Part shown: one piece after another, positions 26,823-35,717 of the stretch | Layout: each line of letters begins with the position of its first letter | Numbering within the stretch: the stretch's first letter is position 1 | NCBI GenBank assembly: GCA_027486405.1 | Contig: JAIXPD010000014.1 | Location: forward strand, 62,001-126,000 | DNA from: Azospirillum sp. | GTDB taxonomy: Bacteria > Pseudomonadota > Alphaproteobacteria > Azospirillales > Azospirillaceae | Length of the DNA: 64,000 bases | Direction: 5' to 3' | Program-made: the position numbers and the translations under genes | The notes under the pieces: generated by a model | Databases searched by the model: none | What the model saw: the letters and a program-made list of their open reading frames with translations, nothing else | Told to the model about the DNA's origin: nothing

Positions 26823-27551
26823 TTGTCCAAGTCTCTGCTGGGCTTCAAATACCTGACCTTCGACGTCGTCGGCACCCTGATCGATTTCGAAGCCGGGATC
26901 AAAAACTGCCTGGGCGGGATCGGCGCGGAGGCTGGTGTCTCGGTGGACGGTGAAGAGGCCCTCGCCCTCTACCGCGCCGCGCGCTACACCGACCACGCCG
27001 ATCTGTTCCCCGACGATCTGGTGCGCGTCTACTCCATCATCGCGCCGAAGCTGGGCTTGCCCACCGGGGTGGAACACGGCGAGCGCCTGCGGGATTCCGC
27101 CGCGCGCTGGGCCGGGTTCCCCGACAGCCAGGACGCGATGGCCCGCCTGGCCAAACGGTACAAGCTGATCGCGATGACCAACGCCCGGCGCTGGGCCTTC
27201 ACCCATTTCTCCACGGAACTGGGCGATCCGTTCCACGCCAGCTTCACCGCCGACGACACCAAGACCGAAAAACCCGATCCGGCCTTCTTCCATCACGTCT
27301 TCGATTTCGTCGGGCGGGAGGGCGGCAGCAAGGACGACATCCTGCATGTGGCCCAAAGCCAGTACCACGACATCGGAATTTCCCGGCAGCTTGGGATGAC
27401 GAACTGCTGGATCCAGCGGCGGCACGCGCAAAAGGGCTATGGCGGAACCATCGAACCCGCCCAGTTCACCGAACCGGATTTCCATTTCCACTCGATGGCG
27501 GAGCTGGCCGACGCGGTGGACGCCGCCGCCGGGCGAATCGGCACCGCGTGA
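26823..27551 (+). CDS. Haloacid dehalogenase-like hydrolase (second copy)
   Basis: A 242-residue HAD protein starting at TTG 26823 with AGGAG 8 nt upstream; no better ATG fits the start of the domain (SKSLLGFKYLTFDVVGTLIDF, nucleophile Asp13). Motif II is IAMTNARRW, the Lys is in KTEKPDPAFFHHVF, and HVAQSQYHDIGISRQLGM is motif IV-like. It is related to, but clearly different from, the HAD protein at 23219-23887. It is 87 nt upstream of the transporter's binding-protein gene and therefore probably co-transcribed. Having two HAD proteins in one small catabolic region is unusual. Substrate unknown. Confidence 0.85.
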   Translation: MSKSLLGFKYLTFDVVGTLIDFEAGIKNCLGGIGAEAGVSVDGEEALALYRAARYTDHADLFPDDLVRVYSIIAPKLGLPTGVEHGERLRDSAARWAGFPDSQDAMARLAKRYKLIAMTNARRWAFTHFSTELGDPFHASFTADDTKTEKPDPAFFHHVFDFVGREGGSKDDILHVAQSQYHDIGISRQLGMTNCWIQRRHAQKGYGGTIEPAQFTEPDFHFHSMAELADAVDAAAGRIGTA

Positions 27552-27638
27552 ATTGGCATCGCGTGAATTGGCACCAAGGCCCGGCCACATCGGACCGGAT
27601 CGAAACAAACAACAACACCCGAACAGAATGAGGCTGAC

Positions 27639-29246
27639 ATGACGAAGACGCCTGAGACCTGGACCCGGACCGACGACGCGATGGTGGAAAACGCCATCCG
27701 GCGCGGGGCCAACCGCCGCGATCTGATGAAGATGCTGTTGGCGGGCGGGGTGTCCCTCGCCGCCGTTGACCTTGTTCTGGGCCGCGCCACCAGCGCGCTG
27801 GCCGCCACGCCGGTCAAGGGCGGGGCGCTGCGCGCCGCCGGCTGGTCATCCTCCACCGCCGACACGCTGGACCCGGCCAAGGCGTCGCTGTCCACCGACT
27901 ATGTGCGCTGCTGCGCCTTCTACAACCGCCTGACCTTCCTTGACCAGAGCGGCATCCCGCAAATGGAACTGGCCGAGAACATCGAATCGGCCGACGCCAA
28001 GGTCTGGACCGTCAGCCTGCGTCCGGGCGTGACCTTCCACAACGGCAAGTCGCTGACCGCCGACGACGTGGTGTTCTCGCTCAAGCGCCATCTCGATCCG
28101 GCGGTCGGGTCGAAGGTGGCGAAGATCGCCGCGCAAATGGCGGAGATCAAGGCGGTGGACCCGACCACCGTCCAAATCACGTTGGCCAGCCCGAACGCCG
28201 ATCTGCCCACCATCCTGGCCATGCATCACTTCATGATCGTGGCCGACGGAACCACCGATTTCTCCAAGGGCAACGGCACCGGCGCGTTCACCTGCAAGAC
28301 CTTCGAACCGGGCGTGCGGTCCATCGGCGTGCGCAACGGCAGCTATTGGAAGGGCGGGCCGAACGTCGACTCCTTCGAATTCTTCGCCATCAGCGACGAC
28401 AACGCCCGCGTCAACGCCCTGCTGTCGGGTGACATCCATCTGGCCGCGTCGATCAACCCGCGCTCCACGCGTCTGGTGGACGGTCAAAAGGGCTTCTCGC
28501 TGTCCAAAACGACGTCCGGCAACTACACCAACCTCAACATCCGCATGGACATGGAGCCGGGCAGCCGCAAGGACTTCATCGATGGGATGAAGCATCTCGT
28601 CAACCGCGAGCAGATCGTGAAATCCGCCCTGCGCGGCTTTGGCGAGGTCGGCAACGATCAGCCGGTGTCCCCGGCCAACGCCTTCCACAACGCCGCGCTG
28701 AAGCCCAAGGCGTTCGACCCGGAACGGGCCAAGTCGCTGTTCCAGAAGGCCGGTGTGCTCGGTCAATCGATCCCGGTGGTGGCGTCGGACGCCGCGTCCT
28801 CCTCCATCGACATGGCGATGGTGATCCAGGCCGCCGGTGCGGAGATCGGCATGAAGCTCGACGTCCAGCGCGTGCCGTCGGATGGGTATTGGAGCAACTA
28901 TTGGCTGAAGGCCCCGATCCATTTCGGCAACATCAACCCGCGCCCGACGCCGGACATCCTGTTCTCGCTGCTCTACGCCTCCGAAGCGCCGTGGAACGAG
29001 AGCAAGTACAAGTCCGAACGCTTTGACAAGATGATGCTGGAAGCGCGCGGCACGCTCGACCTGGCCAAGCGCAAGATGATGTACAACGAGATGCAGGTGA
29101 TGATCGCCGAAGAGGCCGGAACCATCATCCCCGCCTACATCTCCAACGCCGACGCGATTTCCGACAAGCTGAAGGGGCTTGCCCCGAGTCCGCTGGGTGG
29201 CATGATGGGCTACGCCTTTGCGGAGTATGTCTGGCTGGCTGCCTGA
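27639..29246 (+). CDS. Peptide/amine ABC transporter, periplasmic substrate-binding protein
   Basis: A 535-residue SBP_bac_5 (DppA/OppA-type) protein. The N-terminus carries a twin-arginine-like signal (NRRDLMKMLLAGGVSLAAVD, then ALAAT around residue 50), so it is probably exported folded. FHNGKSLTADDVVFSLKRHLDP is the classic family segment. It would capture an oligopeptide-sized or amine ligand for the permease pair that follows. The gene order binding protein - permease - permease - fused ATPase makes a complete importer. Its company (aminotransferase, flavin oxidase, HAD, GNAT) points to an amine or amino-acid-derived substrate rather than general peptides. Confidence 0.9.
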   Translation: MTKTPETWTRTDDAMVENAIRRGANRRDLMKMLLAGGVSLAAVDLVLGRATSALAATPVKGGALRAAGWSSSTADTLDPAKASLSTDYVRCCAFYNRLTFLDQSGIPQMELAENIESADAKVWTVSLRPGVTFHNGKSLTADDVVFSLKRHLDPAVGSKVAKIAAQMAEIKAVDPTTVQITLASPNADLPTILAMHHFMIVADGTTDFSKGNGTGAFTCKTFEPGVRSIGVRNGSYWKGGPNVDSFEFFAISDDNARVNALLSGDIHLAASINPRSTRLVDGQKGFSLSKTTSGNYTNLNIRMDMEPGSRKDFIDGMKHLVNREQIVKSALRGFGEVGNDQPVSPANAFHNAALKPKAFDPERAKSLFQKAGVLGQSIPVVASDAASSSIDMAMVIQAAGAEIGMKLDVQRVPSDGYWSNYWLKAPIHFGNINPRPTPDILFSLLYASEAPWNESKYKSERFDKMMLEARGTLDLAKRKMMYNEMQVMIAEEAGTIIPAYISNADAISDKLKGLAPSPLGGMMGYAFAEYVWLAA

Positions 29247-29356
29247 CGCCGTGGCGGACCGGGGTGCGGCGGGGCCTCGCCCCGCCCGTCCCCCCGGTCC
29301 ACCTTCGCCCGTTCCGGCAACCCCTGCGGGGGCGCATCACCACGCGGAGGTCAGGC

Positions 29357-30307
29357 GTGAAAACACGCGTTCCATCCCTCATCCTCGGCCGGTTGTTCAT
29401 CGCGTTGATCACGCTGACGATCGTGTCCTTCGCCGTGTTCTTCGCCACCACGCTGCTGCCCGGCGACACGGCCACCATCCTGTTGGGCCAATCGGCCACG
29501 CCGGAAGCCATCGCGGGCCTGCGCACGGCCATGCATCTGGACGAACCGGCCCTCTTGCGCTTTTTTTATTGGATCATCGGTCTGTTTCAGGGCGATCTCG
29601 GCACCTCCTACGCCAACCATGTGCCGGTGGCCACGCTGATCGGCGGACGCCTGCTCAACACGCTGAAGCTGGCCGGTTTGACGACCCTGGTGTCGGTTCC
29701 GCTGGCGCTGACGTTGGGCATCACCGCCGCCATGTGGCGGCGCACGCTGTACGACCGCATCGTCACCATCGCCACCATCGGCATCATCTCCGTCCCGGAA
29801 TTCGTGATCGCGACGTCGGCCGTGCTGGTCTTCGCGGTGTATCTGAAATGGCTGCCCGCCCTGTCCATCACCTACAATGTGGACAGCTTCGCCGGGCTGC
29901 TGCGGGCCTACGCCATGCCGGTCATCACCCTGACCTTTGGCGTGTCGGCGCAGATGATCCGCATGACCCGCGCCGCCGTGATCGAAACGATGAACACGCC
30001 CTATGTGGAAATGGCGCTGCTGAAAGGGGCGTCGCGCCCCCGGCTGGTGTTGCGCCACGCCTTGCCGAACGCGCTCAGCCCGATCGCCAACGCGGTGGCC
30101 CTGTCACTGTCCTATCTGGTCGGCGGGGTCATCATCGTCGAGACCATTTTCAACTATCCGGGCATTGCCAAGCTGATGGTGGACGCGGTGTCCACCCGTG
30201 ACCTGCCGCTGATCCAATCCTGCGCGATGATCTTCTGCGTCGGCTATCTTCTGCTCATCACCACCGCCGACATCGTCGCCATCCTGTCGAACCCGAGGCT
30301 CCGATGA
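29357..30307 (+). CDS. Peptide-type ABC transporter permease (DppB-like)
   Basis: A 316-residue integral membrane protein starting at GTG 29357 (VKTRVPSLILGRLFIALITLTIV). The frame is open upstream to 29264, but that part has no membrane character. About six transmembrane helices are visible, and the family EAA-type loop is at YVEMALLKGASRPRLVLRHALPNAL. A TTLLPGDTATILLG segment after the first helix is typical of DppB. It pairs with the next permease to form the membrane channel; the next gene's ATG overlaps its stop (ATGA). Confidence 0.9.
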   Translation: MKTRVPSLILGRLFIALITLTIVSFAVFFATTLLPGDTATILLGQSATPEAIAGLRTAMHLDEPALLRFFYWIIGLFQGDLGTSYANHVPVATLIGGRLLNTLKLAGLTTLVSVPLALTLGITAAMWRRTLYDRIVTIATIGIISVPEFVIATSAVLVFAVYLKWLPALSITYNVDSFAGLLRAYAMPVITLTFGVSAQMIRMTRAAVIETMNTPYVEMALLKGASRPRLVLRHALPNALSPIANAVALSLSYLVGGVIIVETIFNYPGIAKLMVDAVSTRDLPLIQSCAMIFCVGYLLLITTADIVAILSNPRLR

Positions 30308-31158
30308 AGACACCCTCCCCCACCGGCACGCTGGCGGCGTGGTCCGGTTATCGGATCAATCTGGTCGGGTTGGTCAGCTTTTCCGTGGTTCTGTTCTGGG
30401 CGCTGATGGCGCTGCTGGCCCCCTACATCACGCCCCATTCGGTGGGCGCGATGATCGACATGGATTATTTCGGGCCGATGCGGCCCGGCCTGTGGCTGGG
30501 GTCCGATTATCTGGGCCGGGACATGCTGTCGCGCGTCATCTTCGGTGCCCGCTACACCGTGGGCATTTCGCTGGCGGCGGTGTCGATCGCCTGTTTCACC
30601 GGCGTGGTGCTGGGCATGACCTCGGCGGTATTGGGCGGCACGGTGGACATGGTGGTCAGCCGCCTGCTCGACGCGATGAACTCCATCCCCTCCAAGCTGT
30701 TCGGCCTGATGGTGGTGGCGGCGGTGGGATCCTCCATCCCCGTGCTGATTTTGACGATGTCGGTGATCTACATCCCCGGATCCTACCGTTTCAGCCGGGC
30801 GCTGGCGGTCAACATCGACACGATGGATTTCATCATGGTCGCCCGCATCCGGGGCGAACGGCTGCCCTATCTGATCGGGTCGGAGATCCTGCCCAACATC
30901 ATCGGCCCGGTGCTGGCCGATCTGGGGTTGCGCTTCGTCTTCATCGTTCTGCTGCTGTCGGGCCTGTCCTTCCTGGGGCTGGGGGTTCAGCCGCCCTTCG
31001 CCGATTGGGGCGCGCTGGTGCGCGAAAACATCGGCGGCCTGCCCTTTGCCGCCCCGGCGGTGATCGTGCCGTCGCTGGCCATCGCCTCGCTGACCATCAG
31101 CATCAACCTGCTGATCGACAATCTTCCGCAGAAGATCCGGGATCGGAGTGCTCCCTGA
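30304..31158 (+). CDS. Peptide-type ABC transporter permease (DppC-like)
   Basis: A 284-residue membrane protein overlapping the previous gene by 4 nt. The N-terminal helix (GLVSFSVVLFWALMALLAPYITPH) is followed by a periplasmic loop with WLGSDYLGRDMLSRVIFGAR, the DppC-family hallmark. Further helices and the EAA-like loop FIMVARIRGERLPYLIGSEILPN contact the ATPase. The last helices contain FLGLGVQPPFADWGALV. It is the second half of the translocation pore, with its stop sharing one base with the ATPase start. Confidence 0.9.
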   Translation: MKTPSPTGTLAAWSGYRINLVGLVSFSVVLFWALMALLAPYITPHSVGAMIDMDYFGPMRPGLWLGSDYLGRDMLSRVIFGARYTVGISLAAVSIACFTGVVLGMTSAVLGGTVDMVVSRLLDAMNSIPSKLFGLMVVAAVGSSIPVLILTMSVIYIPGSYRFSRALAVNIDTMDFIMVARIRGERLPYLIGSEILPNIIGPVLADLGLRFVFIVLLLSGLSFLGLGVQPPFADWGALVRENIGGLPFAAPAVIVPSLAIASLTISINLLIDNLPQKIRDRSAP

Positions 31159-32807
31159 TGACCAATCTCGTTGAAATCCGTGATCTGCGGGTCGAGGCCA
31201 CCACCGATTCCGGCCGCCGGGTCGAGATCCTGAAGGGCATCACCCTGGACGTCGCGGCGGGCGAAACCGTCGCCTTCATCGGGGAAAGCGGGTCGGGCAA
31301 GACCACCGCCGCCATGACCCTGCTGGGGTACGCCCGTCCGGGCTGCCGGATGTCCGGCGGATCGGTGCGCGTCGATGGCCGCGACATGGTCGCGCTGTCG
31401 GAAAAGGAACGGGCCACCCTGCGCGGGACCACGGTGGCCTATGTGCCGCAGAGCGCGGCGGCGGCCTTCAACCCCGCCGCGACCATCATGGATCAGGTCA
31501 TCGAGGTGACGCAGATCCACAAGCTGATGCCGCCGGAGGAGGCGCGCCACCGCGCCGTGGCGCTGTTCCGCGCCCTGTCGCTGCCCAACCCTGACAGCAT
31601 CGGCGACCGTTACCCCCATCAGGTGTCCGGCGGGCAGCTTCAGCGGTTGGCGGCGGCGATGGCGCTGATCGGCGACCCGAAGGTCGTGATCTTTGACGAG
31701 CCGACCACCGCGCTCGACGTCACCACCCAGGTGGAGGTTCTGCGCGCCTTCAAGGACGTGACCGCCAAACGCCGGATCGCCTGCGTCTACGTCTCCCACG
31801 ATCTGGCCGTTGTGGCCCAGATCGCCGACCGCATCATGGTGCTGCGCCACGGCGAGGTGCAGGAGATCGGCAACGTCGATGACATCCTGCACCGCCCGAC
31901 CCACCCCTACACCAAGGAACTGCTGCACGCCTTCCACCCCGACGGCGGCGGGCGGGTGGTGCCGACCACCACCTCCCACACCGAACCGCTGCTGGACATC
32001 AGCATGCTGAGCGCCGGTTACGGCCCGCCCCAGCCGAACGGCAAGCCGCTGGTGCTGGCGGTCAAGGGGGTGAGCCTTCAGGTGAAGCCGGGGACCAATC
32101 TGGGCATCATCGGCGAATCCGGCTGCGGGAAATCGACGCTGGCCCGCGCCATCGCCGGGATCCTGCCCGCCTGCGACGGAACCATCCAGTTCAACGGACG
32201 GGATCTGTGGCAGAGCGCGCGGCAACGATCGCGCGAACAGCTCCGCGACCTGCAAATCGTTTTCCAGCACGCCGACACCGCGCTGAATCCGGCCAAATCC
32301 ATCGAAGACATTCTGGGCCGCCCGCTGACCTTCTATCACGGCCTGCGCGGCAAGGCGCGCGACGCCCGCATCGACGCGCTGCTGGACATGGTGCGGTTGC
32401 CCCGCGCCCTGCGCCACCGCCGCCCGGCGGAATTGTCGGGCGGGCAGAAACAGCGGGTGAATTTCGCCCGCGCGCTGGCCGCCGAACCCAAGCTGATCCT
32501 GTGCGACGAGATCACCTCCGCCCTCGACACCGTGGTCGCGGCGGCGATCATCGATTTGCTGAAGGAATTGCAACGCGAGTTGGGGCTGTCCTATGTCTTC
32601 ATCAGCCATGATCTGTCGGTGATCGAGGCGATCTGCGACGAGATCGTGGTGATGTACCGGGGCCAGACGGTGGAAACCATCATCCCCGCCGAACGGCAGG
32701 AACCGCAGCACCCCTATTCGCGTCTGCTGTTTTCCTCGGTCCCCAAGCTGGACCCGACGTGGCTCGACACGCTCAATCTGGATGCGGACCGGATGCGGCT
32801 GGCGTGA
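31158..32807 (+). CDS. Fused dual ABC ATPase (DppD-DppF type)
   Basis: A 549-residue cytoplasmic protein with two complete ABC domains in one chain. Domain 1: Walker A GESGSGKTT, signature VSGGQLQRLAAAMAL, Walker B VVIFDEPTTALD. Domain 2: Walker A GESGCGKST, signature LSGGQKQRVNFARAL, Walker B LILCDEITSALD; here Ile-Thr replaces the common Pro-Thr after the catalytic Glu. It powers the two permeases. The ATG at 31158 overlaps the permease stop by one base. A strong Rho-independent terminator lies 10 nt after the stop, so this ends the operon. Confidence 0.93.
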   Translation: MTNLVEIRDLRVEATTDSGRRVEILKGITLDVAAGETVAFIGESGSGKTTAAMTLLGYARPGCRMSGGSVRVDGRDMVALSEKERATLRGTTVAYVPQSAAAAFNPAATIMDQVIEVTQIHKLMPPEEARHRAVALFRALSLPNPDSIGDRYPHQVSGGQLQRLAAAMALIGDPKVVIFDEPTTALDVTTQVEVLRAFKDVTAKRRIACVYVSHDLAVVAQIADRIMVLRHGEVQEIGNVDDILHRPTHPYTKELLHAFHPDGGGRVVPTTTSHTEPLLDISMLSAGYGPPQPNGKPLVLAVKGVSLQVKPGTNLGIIGESGCGKSTLARAIAGILPACDGTIQFNGRDLWQSARQRSREQLRDLQIVFQHADTALNPAKSIEDILGRPLTFYHGLRGKARDARIDALLDMVRLPRALRHRRPAELSGGQKQRVNFARALAAEPKLILCDEITSALDTVVAAAIIDLLKELQRELGLSYVFISHDLSVIEAICDEIVVMYRGQTVETIIPAERQEPQHPYSRLLFSSVPKLDPTWLDTLNLDADRMRLA

Positions 32808-32816
32808 CACGCCCAA

Positions 32817-32851
32817 CCCCGCCCGGCGGAACCGCCGGGCGGGGCTTTTTT
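32817..32851 (+). terminator. Rho-independent terminator of the ABC operon
   Basis: A perfect 13-bp stem (CCCCGCCCGGCGG with CCGCCGGGCGGGG) around a 2-nt loop, followed by C and six T. It lies immediately after the ATPase stop codon. Confidence 0.95.
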
Positions 32852-32900
32852 CGTTTCAGACCCTCGGCGCTTTCAGAACCATCATCGGGTTGGACGCCGT

Positions 32901-33377
32901 TCACATCGGAAACAGGGTCGTCAGCGGCATGTGGGCGCGGATGATCGGGGATTTCAAAACGACGTAGCTGAAGTATTTGTCGATGCCGATGTCCATGTCG
33001 GTCAGCTTTTCCATGATCTCCTGATACTCGCCGATGCCGGACGTGACGAATTTCAGCATGTAGTCGTAGCCGCCGGACACCAGATGGCATTCCAGAAGCT
33101 GTTCGATCTTGCCGACGGCGGCCAGGAAACGGGCAAAGTCGATCTGCCGGTGGTTCTTCAGCGTCACCTCGGTGAAGACGGTCAGGGTCTGGCCCAGTTT
33201 GCTGACGTTGATCTGGGCCGTGTAGCCCTCGATGTAGCCTTCGGCCTGGAGCTTCTTCACCCGCATCAGGCAGGGGCTGGGCGACAGATTCACCAGCTCG
33301 GCCAACTCCACGTTGGTGATCCGGCCGTTCTTCTGGAGTTGGTGCAGGATCTTGATGTCGATGCGGTCCAGCTTCAT
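32901..33377 (-). CDS. Lrp/AsnC-family transcriptional regulator
   Basis: A 158-residue regulator. The N-terminal winged helix-turn-helix is LDRIDIKILHQLQKNGRITNVELAELVNLSPSPCLMRVKKL, and the C-terminal half is a RAM/AsnC ligand-binding domain with GGYDYMLKFVTSGIGEYQE. An in-frame ATG four codons upstream (33389) is an alternative start; neither has a strong Shine-Dalgarno. It is transcribed divergently from the flavin oxidase, RraA-like and reductase genes, so it most likely senses an amino acid and controls that operon, as is common for Lrp-type local regulators. Confidence 0.92.
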   Translation of the reverse strand: MKLDRIDIKILHQLQKNGRITNVELAELVNLSPSPCLMRVKKLQAEGYIEGYTAQINVSKLGQTLTVFTEVTLKNHRQIDFARFLAAVGKIEQLLECHLVSGGYDYMLKFVTSGIGEYQEIMEKLTDMDIGIDKYFSYVVLKSPIIRAHMPLTTLFPM

Positions 33378-33484
33378 CGGGAAACCCATCCGGTTCGGGG
33401 GGCGGGAAGGACAGCAGAAAATTCCGGCCTTAGACGATGGCCAGCTTACCACGCCGCCACCCGCTGTCGATGGTCGAGAAGCCT

Positions 33485-33531
33485 TTCTTCGGCAGAACAA
33501 AGCGTCAGGTGGCCGAAGAAGGACAGAACAA
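33485..33531. promoter_or_regulatory. Candidate operator between the Lrp gene and the oxidase operon
   Basis: TTCTTCGGC (33485-33493) is exactly inverted as GCCGAAGAA (33512-33520). An 8-bp direct repeat, CAGAACAA, occurs at 33493-33500 and 33524-33531 (31 bp apart, about three helical turns). It lies between two divergent genes, in the position expected for an Lrp-type octamer's binding sites. Confidence 0.4.
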
Positions 33532-33617
33532 TATGCTGTTGGATCGGCCAATGCAGCGCCCGCCGCCACGCCCGCCGTGGCTAGATGGGGGCAACGCCGA
33601 AACCGGAGACTCCGTCC

Positions 33618-34943
33618 ATGCCCGCGCCCTTGCAGACCATCGAATCCTCCTCGCGCCTTCCCGAACGCGCGGATGTCGTCGTGATCGGTGCCGGCATCGT
33701 CGGCGTGTGGACGGCCTACAGCCTGGCCCAACGCGGGCTGTCGGTGGCGCTGCTGGAAAAGGGGCGGGTCGGGGCCGAACAATCCAGCCGCAATTGGGGC
33801 TGGTGCCGCCAGCAGAACCGCGACGCGCGCGAACTGCCGATGGCCACCAAGAGCCTGGATCTGTGGGAACGCTTCGCCGCCGACAGCGGGGAGGACACCG
33901 GCTTCCGCCGCTGCGGCCTGCTCTATCTCAGCAACAACGACGAGGAGTTGGCTGGGTGGGCGCGCTGGCGCGATTTCGCCCGGACGGTCGGCGTCACCAC
34001 CCACATGCTGAGCAGCGCCGAAGCCGCCGAACACGGCACGGCGACCGGCCAGTCCTGGAAGGGCGGCGTCTTCTCCCCGTCCGACGGCATCGCCGACCCC
34101 GCCCGCGCCGCCCCCGCCGTGGCGCGCGCCGTTATGAAGAAAGGCGGCACGGTGCATCAAAGCTGTGCGGCGCGCGGGCTGGAAACCACCGGCGGGCGGG
34201 TCAGCGCGGTCGTCACCGAACAGGGGACCATCCGCACCAAGGTGGTGGTGATGGCGGGCGGGGCCTGGGCGTCGTCCTTCTGCCATCAGATCGGCGTGCG
34301 CCTGCCGCTGGCCTCGATCCGCTCGTCGATCCTGTCGGTCGGCCCCAGCCCGTCCGGCCTGCCCGACGCCTTGCACACCGCCGCCGTGTCGATCACCCGG
34401 CGCGGCGACGGCGGCCACACGCTGGCGATCAGCGGGCGCGGGCGGGTCGATCCGACCTTTCAGCAACTCCGCTTCGCCCCGCAATTCCTGCCGATGTTCG
34501 CCCGGCGCTGGCGCAGCCTGATGCCCGGCGGGTTGGAGGGGCTGCGCTCCGGCCACGAAACGCTGCGGCGCTGGCGGCTCGACCGTCCGACCCCGATGGA
34601 GCGGGTGCGCGTGCTCGACCCCGCCCCGGACCACAGCACCATCCGCCTGACCCACGAGCGCGCGGTGACGCTGCTGCCGGGGCTGAAGGACGCGCCGATC
34701 ACCGCCGCCTGGGGCGGCTACATCGACAGCACGCCCGACGGCGTTCCCGCCATTGGCGAAATCGACACGATGCCCGGCCTGATCCTGGCGGCGGGCTTCA
34801 GCGGCCACGGCTTTGGCATCGGCCCCGGGGCTGGGCATCTGATCGCCGACCTCATCACCGGCGCGCCCCCGATCGTCGATCCCCGCCCCTACCACCCCCG
34901 CCGCTTCGCCGGGTTCGCCGCCGGTCAGGTCGCCGATTTCTGA
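33618..34943 (+). CDS. FAD-dependent D-amino-acid/sarcosine-type oxidase
   Basis: A 441-residue DAO-family flavoprotein. The FAD motif is DVVVIGAGIVGVWTAYSLAQRG (Gly-rich turn about residues 24-29), ALLEKGRVGAEQSSRNWGWCRQ follows, and the C-terminal GFSGHGFGIGPGAGHLIADL completes the site. GGAG 9 nt upstream supports ATG 33618; an ATG at 33585 lacks such a site. It should oxidise the C-N bond of an amino acid or secondary amine. Two genes downstream is a pyrroline-2-carboxylate-reductase-type enzyme that could reduce a cyclic imine product; inference. Confidence 0.9.
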   Translation: MPAPLQTIESSSRLPERADVVVIGAGIVGVWTAYSLAQRGLSVALLEKGRVGAEQSSRNWGWCRQQNRDARELPMATKSLDLWERFAADSGEDTGFRRCGLLYLSNNDEELAGWARWRDFARTVGVTTHMLSSAEAAEHGTATGQSWKGGVFSPSDGIADPARAAPAVARAVMKKGGTVHQSCAARGLETTGGRVSAVVTEQGTIRTKVVVMAGGAWASSFCHQIGVRLPLASIRSSILSVGPSPSGLPDALHTAAVSITRRGDGGHTLAISGRGRVDPTFQQLRFAPQFLPMFARRWRSLMPGGLEGLRSGHETLRRWRLDRPTPMERVRVLDPAPDHSTIRLTHERAVTLLPGLKDAPITAAWGGYIDSTPDGVPAIGEIDTMPGLILAAGFSGHGFGIGPGAGHLIADLITGAPPIVDPRPYHPRRFAGFAAGQVADF

Positions 34944-35046
34944 CGGATCGGCCCGCCGCAAGCGGGTGAAATAAATGTTTCCGGTCCTGCATCCGCCGCG
35001 CTAGGGTTGCGGTTCGGTTCCCCAGCGCGTTGCAAGGACCACAGGA

Positions 35047-35682
35047 ATGCCGACCACCACCGCCCATCCGTGCCCGCCGCTGGCGGACCCCGCCCTGATC
35101 GCCGCATTCCGCACCGCCCCGGTGGCGGTCATCAGCGACAATCTGCACCGGCTGCCCGGCGCGTCCGGGCTGCTGCCCCAGCACAAGGGCGGGGTGATGG
35201 TCGGGACCGCCCTGACGATCAAGACCCGTCCGGGCGACAATCTGGCGATCCACAAGGCGCTCGATCTGGTGCAGCCCGGTCATGTCCTGGTGGTGGACGG
35301 CGGCGGCGACCTCAGCCGCGCCCTGATCGGTGAAATCATCTGCGCCATCGCCCAATCGCGCGGGGCGGCGGGCATCGTCATCGACGGGGCGATCCGCGAC
35401 GTGGCGACCATCCGCGCCGGGGATTTCCCCTGCTTCGCCCGGGGCATCAACCATCTCGGCCCCTACAAGGACGGCCCCGGTCACATCAACCTGCCGGTGA
35501 CGGTCGGCGGGCTGGTGGTGCAGCCGGGCGACATCGTGGTCGGCGACGACGACGGCGTCACCGCCTTCCCGCAGGCCGGGGCCGCCGAACTGTTGCAGGC
35601 GGTCCGCCAGCAGGAGCAGCGCGAGGCGGAGATCCTCGCCAGCATCCGCGAAGGCCGCTACGTCGGGGCCTACGCCAAGTAA
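35047..35682 (+). CDS. RraA-family protein (aldolase/demethylmenaquinone methyltransferase-like fold)
   Basis: A 211-residue member of the RraA / 4-hydroxy-4-methyl-2-oxoglutarate aldolase family. Visible are AVISDNLHRLPG, GTALTIKTRPGDNLAIHKAL, the metal/substrate loop VVDGGGDLSRALIGEI and GIVIDGAIRDVATI. Family members in catabolic operons are usually class II pyruvate/oxaloacetate aldolases or decarboxylases, not the RNase E inhibitor. It lies between the amine oxidase and the imine reductase, 103 nt after the first and 35 nt before the second, probably as one operon. Confidence 0.88.
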   Translation: MPTTTAHPCPPLADPALIAAFRTAPVAVISDNLHRLPGASGLLPQHKGGVMVGTALTIKTRPGDNLAIHKALDLVQPGHVLVVDGGGDLSRALIGEIICAIAQSRGAAGIVIDGAIRDVATIRAGDFPCFARGINHLGPYKDGPGHINLPVTVGGLVVQPGDIVVGDDDGVTAFPQAGAAELLQAVRQQEQREAEILASIREGRYVGAYAK

Positions 35683-35717
35683 CACCCTCCACTCCACCGC
35701 CACAGGACGCCCTCATC

